DNA of 64,000 nucleotides from Gilvimarinus sp. 2_MG-2023 (GCF_030547685.1 NZ_JAUOQM010000018.1:1-64000), one strand, 5' to 3'. Counted from the stretch's first letter, positions 32,483-42,556 are shown. Notes: a model not told the origin generated them from the sequence alone. Program-made: numbers and translations.

Positions 32483-35389
32483 TTAGTTCCGGTACTCCTC
32501 AACAGTCGGACAAGAACAAACCAAATTCCGATCCCCGTACACATTATCAATCCGGTTAACCGCTGGCCACACTTTGTGTGCCTTGAGCCAGGGCGCGGGG
32601 CGCGCTGCTTGCTCGCGGGTGTAGGGGCGATCCCAGTTTGCTTGCATGACATCGTCTTGGGTGTGGGGCGCGTTGTGTAGGGCGCTGGTGTTGTAGTCGA
32701 CTTCGCCGCTTTCGATTTGAGCGATTTCTTTGCGGATGATGATCATGGCCTCACAAAAACGGTCGAGCTCTTCCTGGCTTTCCGATTCGGTGGGCTCAAT
32801 CATCAGTGTGCCCGGCACCGGGAATGACATGGTGGGGGCGTGAAAGCCGAAGTCCATTAAGCGTTTGGCGATGTCTTCTTCGGTAACGCCGCTGGCTTCT
32901 TTTAAGGGGCGCAAATCGAGCAGGCACTCGTGGGCAACGAAGCCTTCGTTGCCTTTGTACAAAATGGGGTAGTGATCGCCGAGTTTTTTAGCGATATAAT
33001 TGGCGTTAAGTATGGCGATTTTGGTGGCGTGGGCCATGCCTTCGCGGCCCATCATTTTAATGTACATCCAGCTAATAGGGAGGATGCTGGCCGAACCCCA
33101 AGGCGCGGCGGAAATGGTGCCGTTGGCAAGGTCGGTGCCGGTCACCGGCTGCACAGGGTGCGCGGGTAAAAACGGTTTTAAGTGTTCTGCCACGCCGATG
33201 GGGCCCATGCCGGGGCCGCCGCCACCGTGGGGAATACAAAAAGTTTTGTGCAGGTTTAAGTGCGACACGTCGCCGCCAAATTTACCTGGCGCAGCTACGC
33301 CTACTAGCGCGTTCATATTGGCGCCATCGATATAGACCTGACCGCCGACGTTGTGCACGGCGGCGCATACCTCGGTAATGCCTTCTTCAAAGACGCCGTG
33401 AGTGGAGGGGTAGGTCACCATAATGCACGCGATGCGGCTGGTGTACTCGGTGATTTTGGCGTTGAGGTCGTCGAGGTCGACGTTACCTTTACTGTCACAA
33501 TTGACCACCACTACTTTCATGCCGACCATCTGTGCCGAGGCGGGGTTGGTGCCGTGCGCCGAGGCGGGAATTAAACAAATATCGCGTTCAAATTCGCCTT
33601 TGCTTGCAAAGTATTTTTTTATCGCGACCAAGCCTGCGTATTCACCTTGGCTGCCAGCATTGGGCTGCAAGCTAACGGCGTCGTAGCCGGTGCAGGCTTC
33701 CAGCATTTGTTGCAGTTGAGCAAACATTTGCGCGTAACCTTGCGCTTGCTCCATCGGGGTAAATGGGTGCAGTTTGCCAAACTCGGGCCAGGTGACGGGA
33801 ATCATCTCGGCGGTGGCGTTGAGTTTCATGGTGCAAGAGCCGAGCGGAATCATTGAGTGATTCAGGGCGATGTCTTTGCTCTCTAGCTGTTTTAAGTAGC
33901 GCAGCATTTCGGTTTCGCTGTGGTAGCGATTAAACACCGGGTGGGTGAGTATGGCATCGCTACGGAGCAGGGCTTCGGGCAGGCCGGTGGCCGCATCGCC
34001 TGCACACAATTGCTCATCAATGGCATTGAGGCTCAGGCCGTGATCACCGGCGCTAAACACGTTCAGTAGTTGGCTAATTTGAGGGAGTGTGGTGGTTTCG
34101 TCCACACTGATGCCGATGCAGTCTTCCCCGACTAGGCGCAGGTTAATTTGGTTGGCTAGGGCCGTTTGATAGAGCGCTTGTTGTGACTCGCCTACTTTAA
34201 TGCAAAGGGTGTCGAAGTAGTCGCTGTGAACACTGTCAAAACCGCGCTGGCGTAAGCCTTCCGCCAAAATATCTGTCAGCCGCGCCACTCGCTCGGCAAT
34301 GCGCTTTAAGCCTTCGGGGCCGTGGTAAATGGCGTAGAACACGCTCATTACTGCCAAGAGTACCTGAGAGGTACAAATATTAGAGTTGGCCTTCTCGCGG
34401 CGAATATGTTGTTCTCGGGTCTGCATGGCCATGCGCAGAGCGGTTTTGCCGCGCGAGTCTATCGACACCCCAATAATCCGGCCCGGTGCGCTGCGTTTAA
34501 AGGCATCGCGAAAAGCAAAGAAAGCGGCGTGTGGGCCGCCAAAACCCATGGGCACACCAAAGCGCTGATTGGTGCCGATAGCGACATCGGCTCCCATTGC
34601 GCCGGGCGATTTTAAGAGTGTTAGGGCTAACAGATCCGAGGCGACGGTCACCAGAGTTTTCTGCTCGTGGGCGGTGCTGATAAGGTCGGTTAAATCGCGC
34701 ACTTCGCCGGTGGTGCCTGGGTATTGCAGTAGGGCGCCAAAACATTCGGTGTTTGCCAGTTGTTCCGCTGCCGCGACCACGACCTCAAAACCAAAGTGTT
34801 CGGCGCGGGTTTTAATGACGGCGATGGTTTGCGGGTGAGTATCTTCGGCGACAAAAAACACATCGGAGCGATTCTTTTTGTTTTGTCGTTTGCACATGGC
34901 CATGGCTTCAGCCGCGGCTGTGCCTTCATCCAGCATGGATGCGTTGGCTAAATCCATACCGGTGAGGTCAATAATCATCTGTTGGAAGTTGAGCAAGCCT
35001 TCTAGCCGGCCCTGGGCAATCTCTGGCTGATAGGGCGTGTAGGCGGTGTACCAGCCGGGGTTTTCCAGCACATTGCGCAAAATAACGTTGGGCACATGAG
35101 TATCGTAATAACCCATGCCGATAAAGCTTTTGAACAGTTTGTTTTTACTGGCGATGGTTTTTAATTCCTCCAGCGCCTCTACCTCTGATTTGGCCGACTC
35201 CAGTGCTAAGGGGTCGGTATTGAGGATTTTGGCCGGTACGGTTTTCTCAATCAGGGTGGCGGTGCTGTCGAGTCCCAAGCTGTTTAGCATGGTGGTGGCT
35301 TGGCTGTTATCCGGGCCAATATGGCGCTGAATAAATGCATCGTGTTGAGCCAGCTCAGTCAAAGGTGCACGGCGAAGGTCCTGAGTCAT
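32483..35389 (-). CDS. gcvP: Glycine dehydrogenase (decarboxylating), P-protein
   Basis: 968 aa, full length for the fused homodimeric P-protein. It decarboxylates glycine with pyridoxal phosphate and passes the aminomethyl group to lipoyl-GcvH in the glycine cleavage system. The PLP lysine lies in [20 protein letters not shown] (~700-720). The N-terminal half begins with [10 protein letters not shown] and [10 protein letters not shown], both conserved. gcvT and gcvH are not adjacent in this window, so the operon is split. A good promoter lies about 140 nt upstream of the ATG. I looked for a glycine riboswitch in the leader and saw none. Confidence 0.97.
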   Translation of the reverse strand: MTQDLRRAPLTELAQHDAFIQRHIGPDNSQATTMLNSLGLDSTATLIEKTVPAKILNTDPLALESAKSEVEALEELKTIASKNKLFKSFIGMGYYDTHVPNVILRNVLENPGWYTAYTPYQPEIAQGRLEGLLNFQQMIIDLTGMDLANASMLDEGTAAAEAMAMCKRQNKKNRSDVFFVAEDTHPQTIAVIKTRAEHFGFEVVVAAAEQLANTECFGALLQYPGTTGEVRDLTDLISTAHEQKTLVTVASDLLALTLLKSPGAMGADVAIGTNQRFGVPMGFGGPHAAFFAFRDAFKRSAPGRIIGVSIDSRGKTALRMAMQTREQHIRREKANSNICTSQVLLAVMSVFYAIYHGPEGLKRIAERVARLTDILAEGLRQRGFDSVHSDYFDTLCIKVGESQQALYQTALANQINLRLVGEDCIGISVDETTTLPQISQLLNVFSAGDHGLSLNAIDEQLCAGDAATGLPEALLRSDAILTHPVFNRYHSETEMLRYLKQLESKDIALNHSMIPLGSCTMKLNATAEMIPVTWPEFGKLHPFTPMEQAQGYAQMFAQLQQMLEACTGYDAVSLQPNAGSQGEYAGLVAIKKYFASKGEFERDICLIPASAHGTNPASAQMVGMKVVVVNCDSKGNVDLDDLNAKITEYTSRIACIMVTYPSTHGVFEEGITEVCAAVHNVGGQVYIDGANMNALVGVAAPGKFGGDVSHLNLHKTFCIPHGGGGPGMGPIGVAEHLKPFLPAHPVQPVTGTDLANGTISAAPWGSASILPISWMYIKMMGREGMAHATKIAILNANYIAKKLGDHYPILYKGNEGFVAHECLLDLRPLKEASGVTEEDIAKRLMDFGFHAPTMSFPVPGTLMIEPTESESQEELDRFCEAMIIIRKEIAQIESGEVDYNTSALHNAPHTQDDVMQANWDRPYTREQAARPAPWLKAHKVWPAVNRIDNVYGDRNLVCSCPTVEEYRN

Positions 35390-35529
35390 AGAGAATCTCT
35401 TGTGTTGGGGCCAAATCTAATGGATTAAACGGTTGAGTCCCCTCCAATAAAGCATAGGCTTGGCGGGTTTACTCACTCAGCGGACTAACCTTGAGGGATC
35501 GTTTAATTCGGGCGGTCAGAAAGGGCGCA

Positions 35530-35558
35530 ATAGTAGCAATTGGCGGCCTTTTGAGCAA
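35530..35558 (-). promoter_or_regulatory. Candidate sigma-70 promoter of gcvP
   Basis: On the minus strand TTGCTC (35558-35553) and TACTAT (35535-35530) are separated by exactly 17 bases. The resulting leader is about 130 nt. Confidence 0.55.
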
Positions 35559-35804
35559 TTGAGAAAACGCTATTACCGGCGCCATTAGGGCAGAAGAATC
35601 AACCGAACCGGCTCTTAGAGGAGGCAAGCGGTTGCTATTACTGGCCACCAGCTATATTGTTCAGGGATAATATGCAAAGTGGCTATAAGTGCCTGACCAC
35701 TGAGATGGCCGCAACGCCGGCGCCCTGAAGCCCTAGTCCGCAGTGGGTCATGCTTTGGGTGCCGACAAACAATTGTATTGAGTCCTTTTTTATTGGCGCA
35801 GTGA
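35559..35804. other. Spacer between divergent gcvP and kinase genes
   Basis: Together with the gcvP leader this makes a gene-free stretch of about 415 bases. Apart from the gcvP promoter nothing specific is visible; the kinase promoter could not be pinned down. Confidence 0.4.
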
Positions 35805-38393
35805 ATGGAAATACCCGGTTATAAAATAGTGGACACTCTTGGTGAGGGCGGCATGGCGACCGTTTACCTTGCCATTCAGGAAAGCTTTGAGCGCGAAGTC
35901 GCGCTAAAGGTGATGTCGCCACAACTATCCAAAGACCCCAGTTTTGGAGAGCGCTTTATTCGCGAGGCTCGTATTGTGTCGCGACTGATGCATCCCAATA
36001 TTGTTACGGTTTACGATGTGGGCGTGCACAATGGCAACCATTATTTGTCTATGGAGTACGTGCCGGGCGAAGACCTTAAAGCGAGCCGTTACCATCTTGA
36101 GCTAGAGCGCTCCTTGGCCATTATTAAAGATGTGGCCAAAGCGCTGGATTACGCTGGTCGCAAAGGCTACATACACCGCGATGTAAAGCCAGAGAACATC
36201 ATGATTCACGCCGAGGATGGGCGGGCGGTGCTGATGGATTTTGGCATTGCCCGCGCCTCGGATGTGGCCTCGGGGATGACCCAAACCGGCACGACCATGG
36301 GCACCCCGCATTACATGAGTCCCGAGCAGGCCAAAGGCGCCCAAGTGGATCCGCGCAGCGACCTATACGCGCTTGGCGTGGTTCTGTTTCAGTTGGTGTG
36401 CGGTTTTGTTCCTTTCGATGCCGACTCGGCTGTGGCTGTCGGCATAATGCATGTGTCGGACCCGGTTCCCACTCTGCCCGAACATTTGGCGGTTTTTCAG
36501 CCCATTATCAGTAAGTGCCTGGCGAAAAAGCCCGATCAACGCTATCAAAATGGCGCAGAGTTGATTGCCGATTTAAACGCGATTGCGCCCGAAGACATCG
36601 AACATATAAAAGCGCAAATGGCACTGACTCCCAAGGTGGATGACTCCGACGAGTCGGCCGCGACGGTTGTGTCTGCTGCTATTGCTAATACCCAGGTGAA
36701 TACCGAAGAGGTGGCCAGTGCTACCCGTGACGACGAAGAGCTGCCTACCGGAGAGCTGTTTAGTGTGGGCAGCGATGATGGTATCGGCTATCGCGCGCAC
36801 GAAGACAATCGTGAAAGCCCTGCCACAGGCAAATTTTGGCTCGGGGGCGCTGTACTGGCTGCCGTGCTGGGTGGCGGCTGGTTCGCGTGGCAGAGTGTCG
36901 GTGGCCCGTCTGGTTCGCCGAGTGATACCTCATTAGCTCAATCTTCGGTCGCGGCTATCTCCACCTCGGGTGAGAAGGTTGAGGCGCCGGCTGATGTCGA
37001 GGCCATGATCAGTGATGGACTTGAATCGACCCCTTACGAGCAATCTGCACAAGTTGCCAGTGCGCAGGCGGCGCATAACGATCAAACCCCTGTTCAGAGT
37101 GAAGACGATGGCGATGTTCAACCATTGGCAACTGATGATGCCTTGCAAACAGCAGCCCAGCTGCGTGAGACGCTGGAGGCTAACCCCAAGGCTGCGATTG
37201 AATTGGCAGCACTTTACCGGCAGTTGAGCCTCAGTGATGACACCGCTCAAGTCGAGGCGGGTAAGCAGGGGTTGGCAGAGTTATCCCGAACTCTGCAGCA
37301 GCGGTTTGAGCAGGCTGTTGAGAGTCAAGATATCGCCGCCGCAGAATCGCTGGCGGCTATCAGTGCCGAGGCTTTCGAGCAAGCCGAACAAGACGGTCGC
37401 AACCGTGAAGCCATTAGCCAGCTGCGTCAAACGACACGAGTATCAAGCCTTTTGGCCCAGGCTGAAAAGTATCTACTCGCCGATGCCTTAAGCTCGCCGG
37501 CCGGCGCCAATGCGCTGGAGACTTACCGGACAGTGTTATCGCAAGAGCCCGGCAACATGCAGGCTCAGCAAGGACTGCAGCAAGTCGCTGAGCGCTACCA
37601 TGTGTTAGCTGAGGCCAAACAACGCGAGGGTGATTTAGATGGAGCGGCTCGCCTGATTGCCCGGGGTCTAAAAATTAACCCTAAGCACGATAACCTCTTG
37701 GCGCTACAAGCGGCTGTAGCCGAGCAACAAACGGCGCTGGATAATCGACAAGAAAGTATTGCCGCCTTAAATGCTGAGGCCCAACAGCTGTTAGCGCGCA
37801 ATCAATTGATTACACCGCGCGGCAATAACGCTTATGAAACGTATCAGCGTTTGTTGCAGCAAGCTCCAGAGGCGGTCGATACCGTCAACGAAGGTATGCT
37901 GCGAGTGGAGCAAGCGCTGATTAGTCGTATTGATCGCTTATTGGCAAATGAGTCTCTCGATGAAGCATTGCTACAGCTCGACATTGCGCGCGACCGCTTC
38001 CCTCAAAGTGAGGGCTTGCTAACTCAGCGTTTACAGTTGGATCAGTTAGTTGAAGCTCAACTGCCTAGTATTTCTAATGTGTTAGTGGCGGCACAGCCAA
38101 TGGCTGATTTAAGTCAGCCCCAGGGGGACCCTCTGGTGTTGGACCGAATTATTCATATCGGCTTTGAGTTTGCTAATTTCAATGGCGAGGCCAACGTAGT
38201 GCAGGTCGTATTGACCGATGGTTCGCGCAGTGTGCAAATAGCGCAAAAACCGGTTATCGTTAGCGGCACGCAAGGGGTTCAGTTTTTTGCCATAGAGCGC
38301 CCGGTGACAGGCTTTGGCAAAGGGGCCTATCATGTTGACCTTAAATTAGGGGATGCTCCGCTTGCCAGTGTTTCCTTCAAGGTGGCGGAATAG
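35805..38393 (+). CDS. Membrane-anchored Ser/Thr protein kinase
   Basis: 862 aa. A Hanks-type kinase domain spans ~5-265: glycine loop GEGGMATVY (13-21), Lys35, HRDVKPEN with catalytic Asp126, DFG at 145-147, and MGTPHYMSPEQAKG. A single transmembrane helix lies at ~343-362 (FWLGGAVLAAVLGGGWFAW). The outer part is Ala/Gln-rich and helical with TPR-like repeats (~440-750), then a beta-sandwich-like end (~775-862). Kinase inside, repeat sensor in the periplasm, phosphorylating cytoplasmic targets on Ser/Thr. There are no PASTA domains. It is unlinked to any phosphatase or type VI genes here; a coiled-coil lipoprotein follows 97 nt downstream. Confidence 0.93.
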   Translation: MEIPGYKIVDTLGEGGMATVYLAIQESFEREVALKVMSPQLSKDPSFGERFIREARIVSRLMHPNIVTVYDVGVHNGNHYLSMEYVPGEDLKASRYHLELERSLAIIKDVAKALDYAGRKGYIHRDVKPENIMIHAEDGRAVLMDFGIARASDVASGMTQTGTTMGTPHYMSPEQAKGAQVDPRSDLYALGVVLFQLVCGFVPFDADSAVAVGIMHVSDPVPTLPEHLAVFQPIISKCLAKKPDQRYQNGAELIADLNAIAPEDIEHIKAQMALTPKVDDSDESAATVVSAAIANTQVNTEEVASATRDDEELPTGELFSVGSDDGIGYRAHEDNRESPATGKFWLGGAVLAAVLGGGWFAWQSVGGPSGSPSDTSLAQSSVAAISTSGEKVEAPADVEAMISDGLESTPYEQSAQVASAQAAHNDQTPVQSEDDGDVQPLATDDALQTAAQLRETLEANPKAAIELAALYRQLSLSDDTAQVEAGKQGLAELSRTLQQRFEQAVESQDIAAAESLAAISAEAFEQAEQDGRNREAISQLRQTTRVSSLLAQAEKYLLADALSSPAGANALETYRTVLSQEPGNMQAQQGLQQVAERYHVLAEAKQREGDLDGAARLIARGLKINPKHDNLLALQAAVAEQQTALDNRQESIAALNAEAQQLLARNQLITPRGNNAYETYQRLLQQAPEAVDTVNEGMLRVEQALISRIDRLLANESLDEALLQLDIARDRFPQSEGLLTQRLQLDQLVEAQLPSISNVLVAAQPMADLSQPQGDPLVLDRIIHIGFEFANFNGEANVVQVVLTDGSRSVQIAQKPVIVSGTQGVQFFAIERPVTGFGKGAYHVDLKLGDAPLASVSFKVAE

Positions 38394-38490
38394 CGGTATA
38401 CTTACATAAGTGTAGGCACACTGACATCAACTTCAAAACGACAGAGGGTGAGCTGCTGGTTGGGCTCGAATACAACTAAAGAGGCTTGAG

Positions 38491-39258
38491 ATGACAAAGA
38501 AAATGATCGCGGGCATGCTTGTTGCGACTGCACTTGTGACAGGTTGCCAGACCCAACCGAACGTACAAAAAATGCAAGATGAGAATGAACAGCTGCAGTC
38601 CGAGTTGGATCAGGCGCGTTCTAAAATCGTCTCGCTGCAAAACCAAGAGTTAACCCTGCAGACCCAAATCAATGACCTTAAGCGAGTGATGTCGGTGCTC
38701 GATACCGAGAAAACCGTGCGGGTGCAGGAGTCCTCTGAGCTGCGCGGGCAGGTGCGCCGCTTTGTACAAAAAGAGATCGACGAGCTAAAAGACTTTATGG
38801 TGCAGAGCGATTTACTCGACTATATTGGCGGTGAATTAGTTCAGCGCAGTCAGGTAGATTCGCAGTCCTTGTTATTGGTGGATATAGAAAACCCCATGCC
38901 AGCCAATGGCACTATCACCGGGGTCAGTGCGCATTTTGTTAAGCCTGGCACTTTCACCGTGCAGGTAATGCGTCCGGTGCAAGATCAAATGCTAGTTATT
39001 TGGCAAAGTGAAGTCTTACGGGCCACCGATGCCGGGGTTGCCCGGGTTAACTTCCCCGTAAGCGTTGGTGTAGAGCAGGGTGATTATATTGGCTACTATT
39101 TTCAAGAAGCGGGTATCGTCAGCTTTGATGAAGGCACAGGTAATACCCGTTATATCGATGACACGGTATCCTTGGGGGAGTCTTTGAAAATGCGTGCGTT
39201 AAAAGGTGAGCGCGACAAGCGGGCCTATTCTGTCGGTGTCTACGGGCTGATGAATTAA
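38491..39258 (+). CDS. Coiled-coil lipoprotein, unknown function
   Basis: 255 aa. Signal peptide with lipobox LVTGC (Cys19). Residues ~28-75 form a coiled coil (QKMQDENEQLQSELDQARSK...). The C-terminal ~150 residues form a beta-rich domain without known motifs, starting near SLLLVDIENPMPANGTITGV. It may be an envelope-associated protein working with the kinase whose gene is just upstream in the same direction (97 nt gap, no terminator seen); that link is inference. A shared terminator follows. Confidence 0.85.
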   Translation: MTKKMIAGMLVATALVTGCQTQPNVQKMQDENEQLQSELDQARSKIVSLQNQELTLQTQINDLKRVMSVLDTEKTVRVQESSELRGQVRRFVQKEIDELKDFMVQSDLLDYIGGELVQRSQVDSQSLLLVDIENPMPANGTITGVSAHFVKPGTFTVQVMRPVQDQMLVIWQSEVLRATDAGVARVNFPVSVGVEQGDYIGYYFQEAGIVSFDEGTGNTRYIDDTVSLGESLKMRALKGERDKRAYSVGVYGLMN

Positions 39259-39286
39259 TGATTTACTCGATAAGTTAAGCAATCTT

Positions 39287-39317
39287 AAAAAGGCTGGGGT
39301 TTTTCCCGGCCTTTTTT
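39287..39317. terminator. Bidirectional terminator
   Basis: AGGCTGGG/CCCGGCCT stem with a T-rich loop, A-run before and T-run after, between the lipoprotein gene and the convergent TetR gene. Confidence 0.8.
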
Positions 39318-39924
39318 AATGGGGCGAATGATTTGCCGTTTGATAGGGGGCAAAAATCATTTCAATATCATCAAGCAGCGAGCCAATTTGTTGCGGATCT
39401 TGATTGCTATGGGCAAAGGCTCGTGCCCCCATTATTTGCGTTTGCAGCAGGCGCGCTAAACGTTCGCAGTCCACAGTTTCTACCAGCTCCCCTTGTGCTT
39501 TTGCCAAGTGTAAAACCTCGGCAAAATACGCCTCAAGTTGCTGCAGAATCAGTACCGCTTTTTGATGTAAAACATCGCTATTGTCTGTGGACTCAAGCAG
39601 GGTTTTTACCACCATGCAGGCGGCAGGCCCCTCATGAGGCGTGTCGATGAGCAGCCAGCGTAAATACGCCATCAACCCCACAATTACCTGACCTTCGCGT
39701 TCGATAAAGTCTTTTATCTCGGTCTGGGTGGCGCCGGCGTAAGTGTCGATGGCTGCATTAAATAAACCTTGTTTATTGCCAAAAGCCGCATAGAGGCTAC
39801 CGGGGCGCATATCCAGGGCCCTTTCAATGTCTTTTAGGCTGGTGGCGTAAAAGCCGCGCTGCCAAAACAAATTGACCGCTTTTTGCAGGGCGTCTTCACG
39901 ATTATATAGGGCTGATCTAGGCAT
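39316..39924 (-). CDS. TetR-family transcriptional repressor
   Basis: 202 aa. The N-terminal helix-turn-helix reads ALQKAVNLFWQRGFYATSLKDIERALDMRPGSLYAAFGNKQGLFNAAIDTY (~12-62), the classic TetR DNA-binding block. The C-terminal half is the ligand and dimer domain; it contains a Cys in GPAACMVVKTLLE (~99-111) that could be redox-sensitive, and another further on. It is divergent from an AhpD-like gene across a region with three matching palindromes, one of which overlaps that gene's promoter. So it most likely represses both itself and the peroxidase-like gene, perhaps released by electrophiles or oxidants. Confidence 0.92.
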   Translation of the reverse strand: MPRSALYNREDALQKAVNLFWQRGFYATSLKDIERALDMRPGSLYAAFGNKQGLFNAAIDTYAGATQTEIKDFIEREGQVIVGLMAYLRWLLIDTPHEGPAACMVVKTLLESTDNSDVLHQKAVLILQQLEAYFAEVLHLAKAQGELVETVDCERLARLLQTQIMGARAFAHSNQDPQQIGSLLDDIEMIFAPYQTANHSPH

Positions 39925-39940
39925 AGTGGATTCACATTGC

Positions 39941-40018
39941 TTGAATAACCATTCAATTATAAGTTGAATGATTGCTCAAGTATAGGTATGCTGACCCTTA
40001 ACTTGAATGATCACTCAA
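39941..40018. promoter_or_regulatory. Three TetR operators and divergent promoters
   Basis: Three 16-bp imperfect palindromes share the form TTGAAT...TCAA: TTGAATAACCATTCAA (39941-39956), TTGAATGATTGCTCAA (39964-39979) and TTGAATGATCACTCAA (40003-40018). A -10 TATAAT for the repressor lies on the minus strand at 39961-39956, between sites 1 and 2. A rightward promoter TTGAAT (39964), 17 bases, TATGCT (39987) runs through site 2. The third site lies downstream of that start. Confidence 0.75.
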
Positions 40019-40033
40019 AATTAAGGAGACACC

Positions 40034-40582
40034 ATGAGTCAATTTACCTTGCATACTCAAGAGTCAGCCCCAGAGGCATCAAAGTCATTACTGGAGGCAT
40101 CGCAACAAAGTTTTGGCATGATTCCCAATTTGCACGCCGTTATGGCCGAGGCGCCGGGGCTTCTGGAGGGGTATCAAACCTTGCACCGGTTAGTGTTGGA
40201 GTCCAGCTTCAACAATGATGAAAAAACAGTGGTTTGGCAGACGGTCAATGTGGAGCACAAGTGCCACTATTGTGTGCCGGCGCACAGTGGTATTGCCCGC
40301 TCCATGAAAGTCGATGAGTCGATCGATACCGCACTGCGCAATCAGCAAGCCCTGCCCGAGAAGCTCGAGGCTCTGCGTAGCTTTACCCTTGAGGTGGTGC
40401 GTTCGCGTGGGAATGTTAGCGACGAGCAAGTGGCGGAGTTTCTTAAGGCCGGATTTACCCAGCGTAACGTGTTGGAAGTGGTGCTAGTGGTATCGCAGAA
40501 GGTGATGAGTAACTACGTCAATCATTTAGCGAATACGCCCATTGATGAGCCGTTTAAGCAGTTTGAATGGTCTGATCAGTAA
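40034..40582 (+). CDS. AhpD/carboxymuconolactone decarboxylase-family protein
   Basis: 182 aa with the catalytic CxxC of the alkylhydroperoxidase D-like fold in EHKCHYCVPAHSGIA (~74-88). The first cysteine, the second cysteine and the following His form the proton-relay site of this family. PNLHAVMAEAPGLLEGYQTLH (~31-51) is the family's usual N-terminal stretch. Likely thiol-dependent peroxidase or reductase activity in the cytoplasm; the true substrate is unknown. AAGGAG lies about 7 nt before the ATG. Its promoter is covered by palindromes of the divergent TetR repressor. Confidence 0.9.
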   Translation: MSQFTLHTQESAPEASKSLLEASQQSFGMIPNLHAVMAEAPGLLEGYQTLHRLVLESSFNNDEKTVVWQTVNVEHKCHYCVPAHSGIARSMKVDESIDTALRNQQALPEKLEALRSFTLEVVRSRGNVSDEQVAEFLKAGFTQRNVLEVVLVVSQKVMSNYVNHLANTPIDEPFKQFEWSDQ

Positions 40583-40640
40583 GGCTAAATGAGTCACTCA
40601 CGGTGCCGTAAGCTTGGCACCGTGGTGAGGGCGAGGGGGT

Positions 40641-41120
40641 TTACTCTTCGCCGGAACTCATTTGCGATTGTAGGTAATTTTGCAAGCCCACATTCTCGAT
40701 CAGGCTGAGCTGGGTTTCCAGCCAGTCGACGTGCTCTTCTTCGGATTCGAGAATATGATTTAACAGGTCGCGGCTAACGTAGTCGCGCACTTGTTCGCAG
40801 TAGGCGATACCATCGCGTAAATCGGGAATGGCTTTGAGCTCAACTTTAAGGTCAGACTCCAGCATTTCTTTGGTGTTTTCACCAATTAAAAGCTTGCCCA
40901 AGTCTTGTAGGTTAGGCAGGCCTTCCAAAAATAAAATACGCTCCACCAGCATATCGGCGTGTTTCATTTCATCAATGGACTCGTGGTACTCGTGATCGGC
41001 GAGCTCTTTCAGCCCCCAATCTTTATACATACGAGCGTGGAGAAAATATTGGTTAATGGCAACCAGCTCATTGCCCAGTACTTTATTTAAAAATTCAATA
41101 ACTTTAGGATCGCCCTTCAT
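40641..41120 (-). CDS. bfr: Bacterioferritin
   Basis: 159 aa, the usual length. The di-iron ligands are present in [20 protein letters not shown] (Glu18) and [13 protein letters not shown] (Glu51, His54), with a matching Glu/His set in ESEEEHVDW. Met52 in DEMKHAD is the heme ligand. It stores iron as a mineral in a 24-subunit shell. Bfd, its ferredoxin partner, is encoded upstream in the same direction. A weak Fur-like stretch lies at 41226-41238 in the bfr leader. Together they let the cell store and mobilise iron. Confidence 0.96.
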   Translation of the reverse strand: MKGDPKVIEFLNKVLGNELVAINQYFLHARMYKDWGLKELADHEYHESIDEMKHADMLVERILFLEGLPNLQDLGKLLIGENTKEMLESDLKVELKAIPDLRDGIAYCEQVRDYVSRDLLNHILESEEEHVDWLETQLSLIENVGLQNYLQSQMSSGEE

Positions 41121-41275
41121 GAGGAACTCCTTACCGCAGACGGCGTAGGGGGATTGTCAACGGCGTAAGTGTGGGCCGTAATTACCCGGCTGTCAAGCGT
41201 AAGTGTTTGATGTAAAAGGGCTTTTAAATGATTATGAGATTGGCTTGCATTGCTTTTCGCAGCTGACTTGTTTTA

Positions 41276-41485
41276 TCAAGCAACGGCGTAGAATTGCGGC
41301 ATACCGCCAATTTCGGGGATTTCTTGCAGGGTTTCATCGAGTATTTCGCGGGTAAGGCTGGCGCACTTGCCACATTGGCTGGCAACACCCAACGATTTGC
41401 GCAGTTTTCCTAGGCTGTGAGCACCATCGTGCACGGCCGATTGAATTTGGCGGTCGGTAATACCTTTGCAGAGACAAACGTACAT
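41276..41485 (-). CDS. bfd: Bacterioferritin-associated ferredoxin
   Basis: 69 aa. The [2Fe-2S] cysteines are arranged as in Bfd: CLC near residues 4-6 and CGKC near 38-41, with GITDRQIQSAV between. Bfd docks on bacterioferritin and reduces its ferric core through the heme to release iron. It lies 155 nt upstream of bfr in the same orientation. A Fur-like box is found about 45 nt upstream of the start. This fits expression under iron shortage, when stored iron is needed. Confidence 0.95.
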   Translation of the reverse strand: MYVCLCKGITDRQIQSAVHDGAHSLGKLRKSLGVASQCGKCASLTREILDETLQEIPEIGGMPQFYAVA

Positions 41486-41527
41486 GAAGCCTGAAACCCT
41501 AGAAAGTAGACGTTAAAGAGATAATAT

Positions 41528-41541
41528 TGTTAATGAGAATC
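41528..41541 (-). promoter_or_regulatory. Fur-like box upstream of bfd
   Basis: On the minus strand GATTCTCATTAACA agrees with GATAATCATTATCA, the core of the Fur consensus, at 11 of 14 positions. A second TGAGAAT half-site occurs about 25 bases further upstream. Confidence 0.4.
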
Positions 41542-41827
41542 TGTGTCAATAGTCTCTGAGAATAATTGCTGTTCGCGCGACTTGTCGTTAGGTGAGTGGC
41601 GCGCTTTGCCCCATAGGCTTAGCATCGCTAAAAGCAATGGCCTCCATATAAAAAATTAATAGGACAGGTTTTCTTGAGGGTGTAAGATAGTGTGCATCTA
41701 TCAAGGGCTAAGTGCCTGATTGTAAAAGCTTTGTCACACTTTCTGGGGGATTGCCTTGCAATTTACACTGCCGGCCCCACATCCCTTAGAAGATTCTTAG
41801 TCAGTCCGTCAATTTAGGAGATTAAAC
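41542..41827. other. Spacer between bfd and the peroxiredoxin gene
   Basis: Shared by two divergent genes; with the Fur-like box it makes about 340 gene-free bases. No clear OxyR site or promoter for the peroxiredoxin could be fixed by eye. Confidence 0.4.
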
Positions 41828-42430
41828 ATGGGCGTATTAGTAGGAAAGCAAGTACCAGATTTTACCGCCGCTGCGGTATTGGGCAGCGGCGAAATCGTCG
41901 ACGAATTCAAGCTGTCAGAAGTGATTAAAGGTAAAAAAGCGGTTATTTTCTTTTACCCGCTGGATTTCACCTTTGTGTGCCCATCGGAGCTGATTGCTTT
42001 TGACAACCGTTTTGAAGCTTTCCAAAAGCGCGGTGTTGAAGTGATTGCCGTTTCTATCGATTCTCAGTTCACTCACAGTGCATGGCGTAACACTGCCGTC
42101 AATGACGGTGGTATCGGCCAGGTTAAATACGCCATGGTTGCCGACGTTAAGCACGAAATCTGTCAGGCGTTTGATGTAGAAGCCGATGCCGGTGTCGCTT
42201 TCCGTGGCTCTTTCTTGATCGACGAAGAAGGTGTTGTTCGCCACCAAGTGGTTAACGACCTGCCTCTGGGCCGCAACGTTGACGAAATGCTGCGCATGGT
42301 TGACGCACTGGCGTTCCACCAGGAGCACGGTGAAGTTTGTCCTGCCGGTTGGCAGGAAGGTGATAAGGGTATGGATGCTTCTGCCGACGGCGTTGCCTCT
42401 TACCTGTCTGAGAACTCTGGCAAGCTATAA
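41828..42430 (+). CDS. Typical 2-Cys peroxiredoxin (AhpC/Prx1 type)
   Basis: 200 aa. The peroxidatic cysteine lies in FYPLDFTFVCPSE (Cys51 or nearby) and the resolving cysteine in HGEVCPAGW (about 169). A C-terminal tail (GVASYLSENSGKL) like that of the overoxidation-prone Prx1 class follows. It reduces hydrogen peroxide, organic peroxides and possibly peroxynitrite. AGGAG lies 7 nt before the ATG. No ahpF or thioredoxin reductase is adjacent, so the reductant is not given by context. A strong terminator follows. Confidence 0.95.
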   Translation: MGVLVGKQVPDFTAAAVLGSGEIVDEFKLSEVIKGKKAVIFFYPLDFTFVCPSELIAFDNRFEAFQKRGVEVIAVSIDSQFTHSAWRNTAVNDGGIGQVKYAMVADVKHEICQAFDVEADAGVAFRGSFLIDEEGVVRHQVVNDLPLGRNVDEMLRMVDALAFHQEHGEVCPAGWQEGDKGMDASADGVASYLSENSGKL

Positions 42431-42454
42431 GCCATAGTTATTGCGGTATTACCG

Positions 42455-42485
42455 AAAAAGCCCGGCTTGCGCCGGGCTTTTTTTT
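42455..42485 (+). terminator. Intrinsic terminator after the peroxiredoxin gene
   Basis: AAGCCCGGC/GCCGGGCTT stem, 4-nt loop, eight-base or longer T-run. Confidence 0.93.
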
Positions 42486-42556
42486 GCACTCGTTTTCGGC
42501 CGTTGAGTGGCTGTGATAAATTGTTAATCCCATGACAGGAAAGGAAGATAAACTCT

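Noticed and set aside
35390-35560. Glycine riboswitch upstream of gcvP
   Set aside because: Checked the minus-strand leader for the paired aptamer cores; none seen, only a standard promoter.
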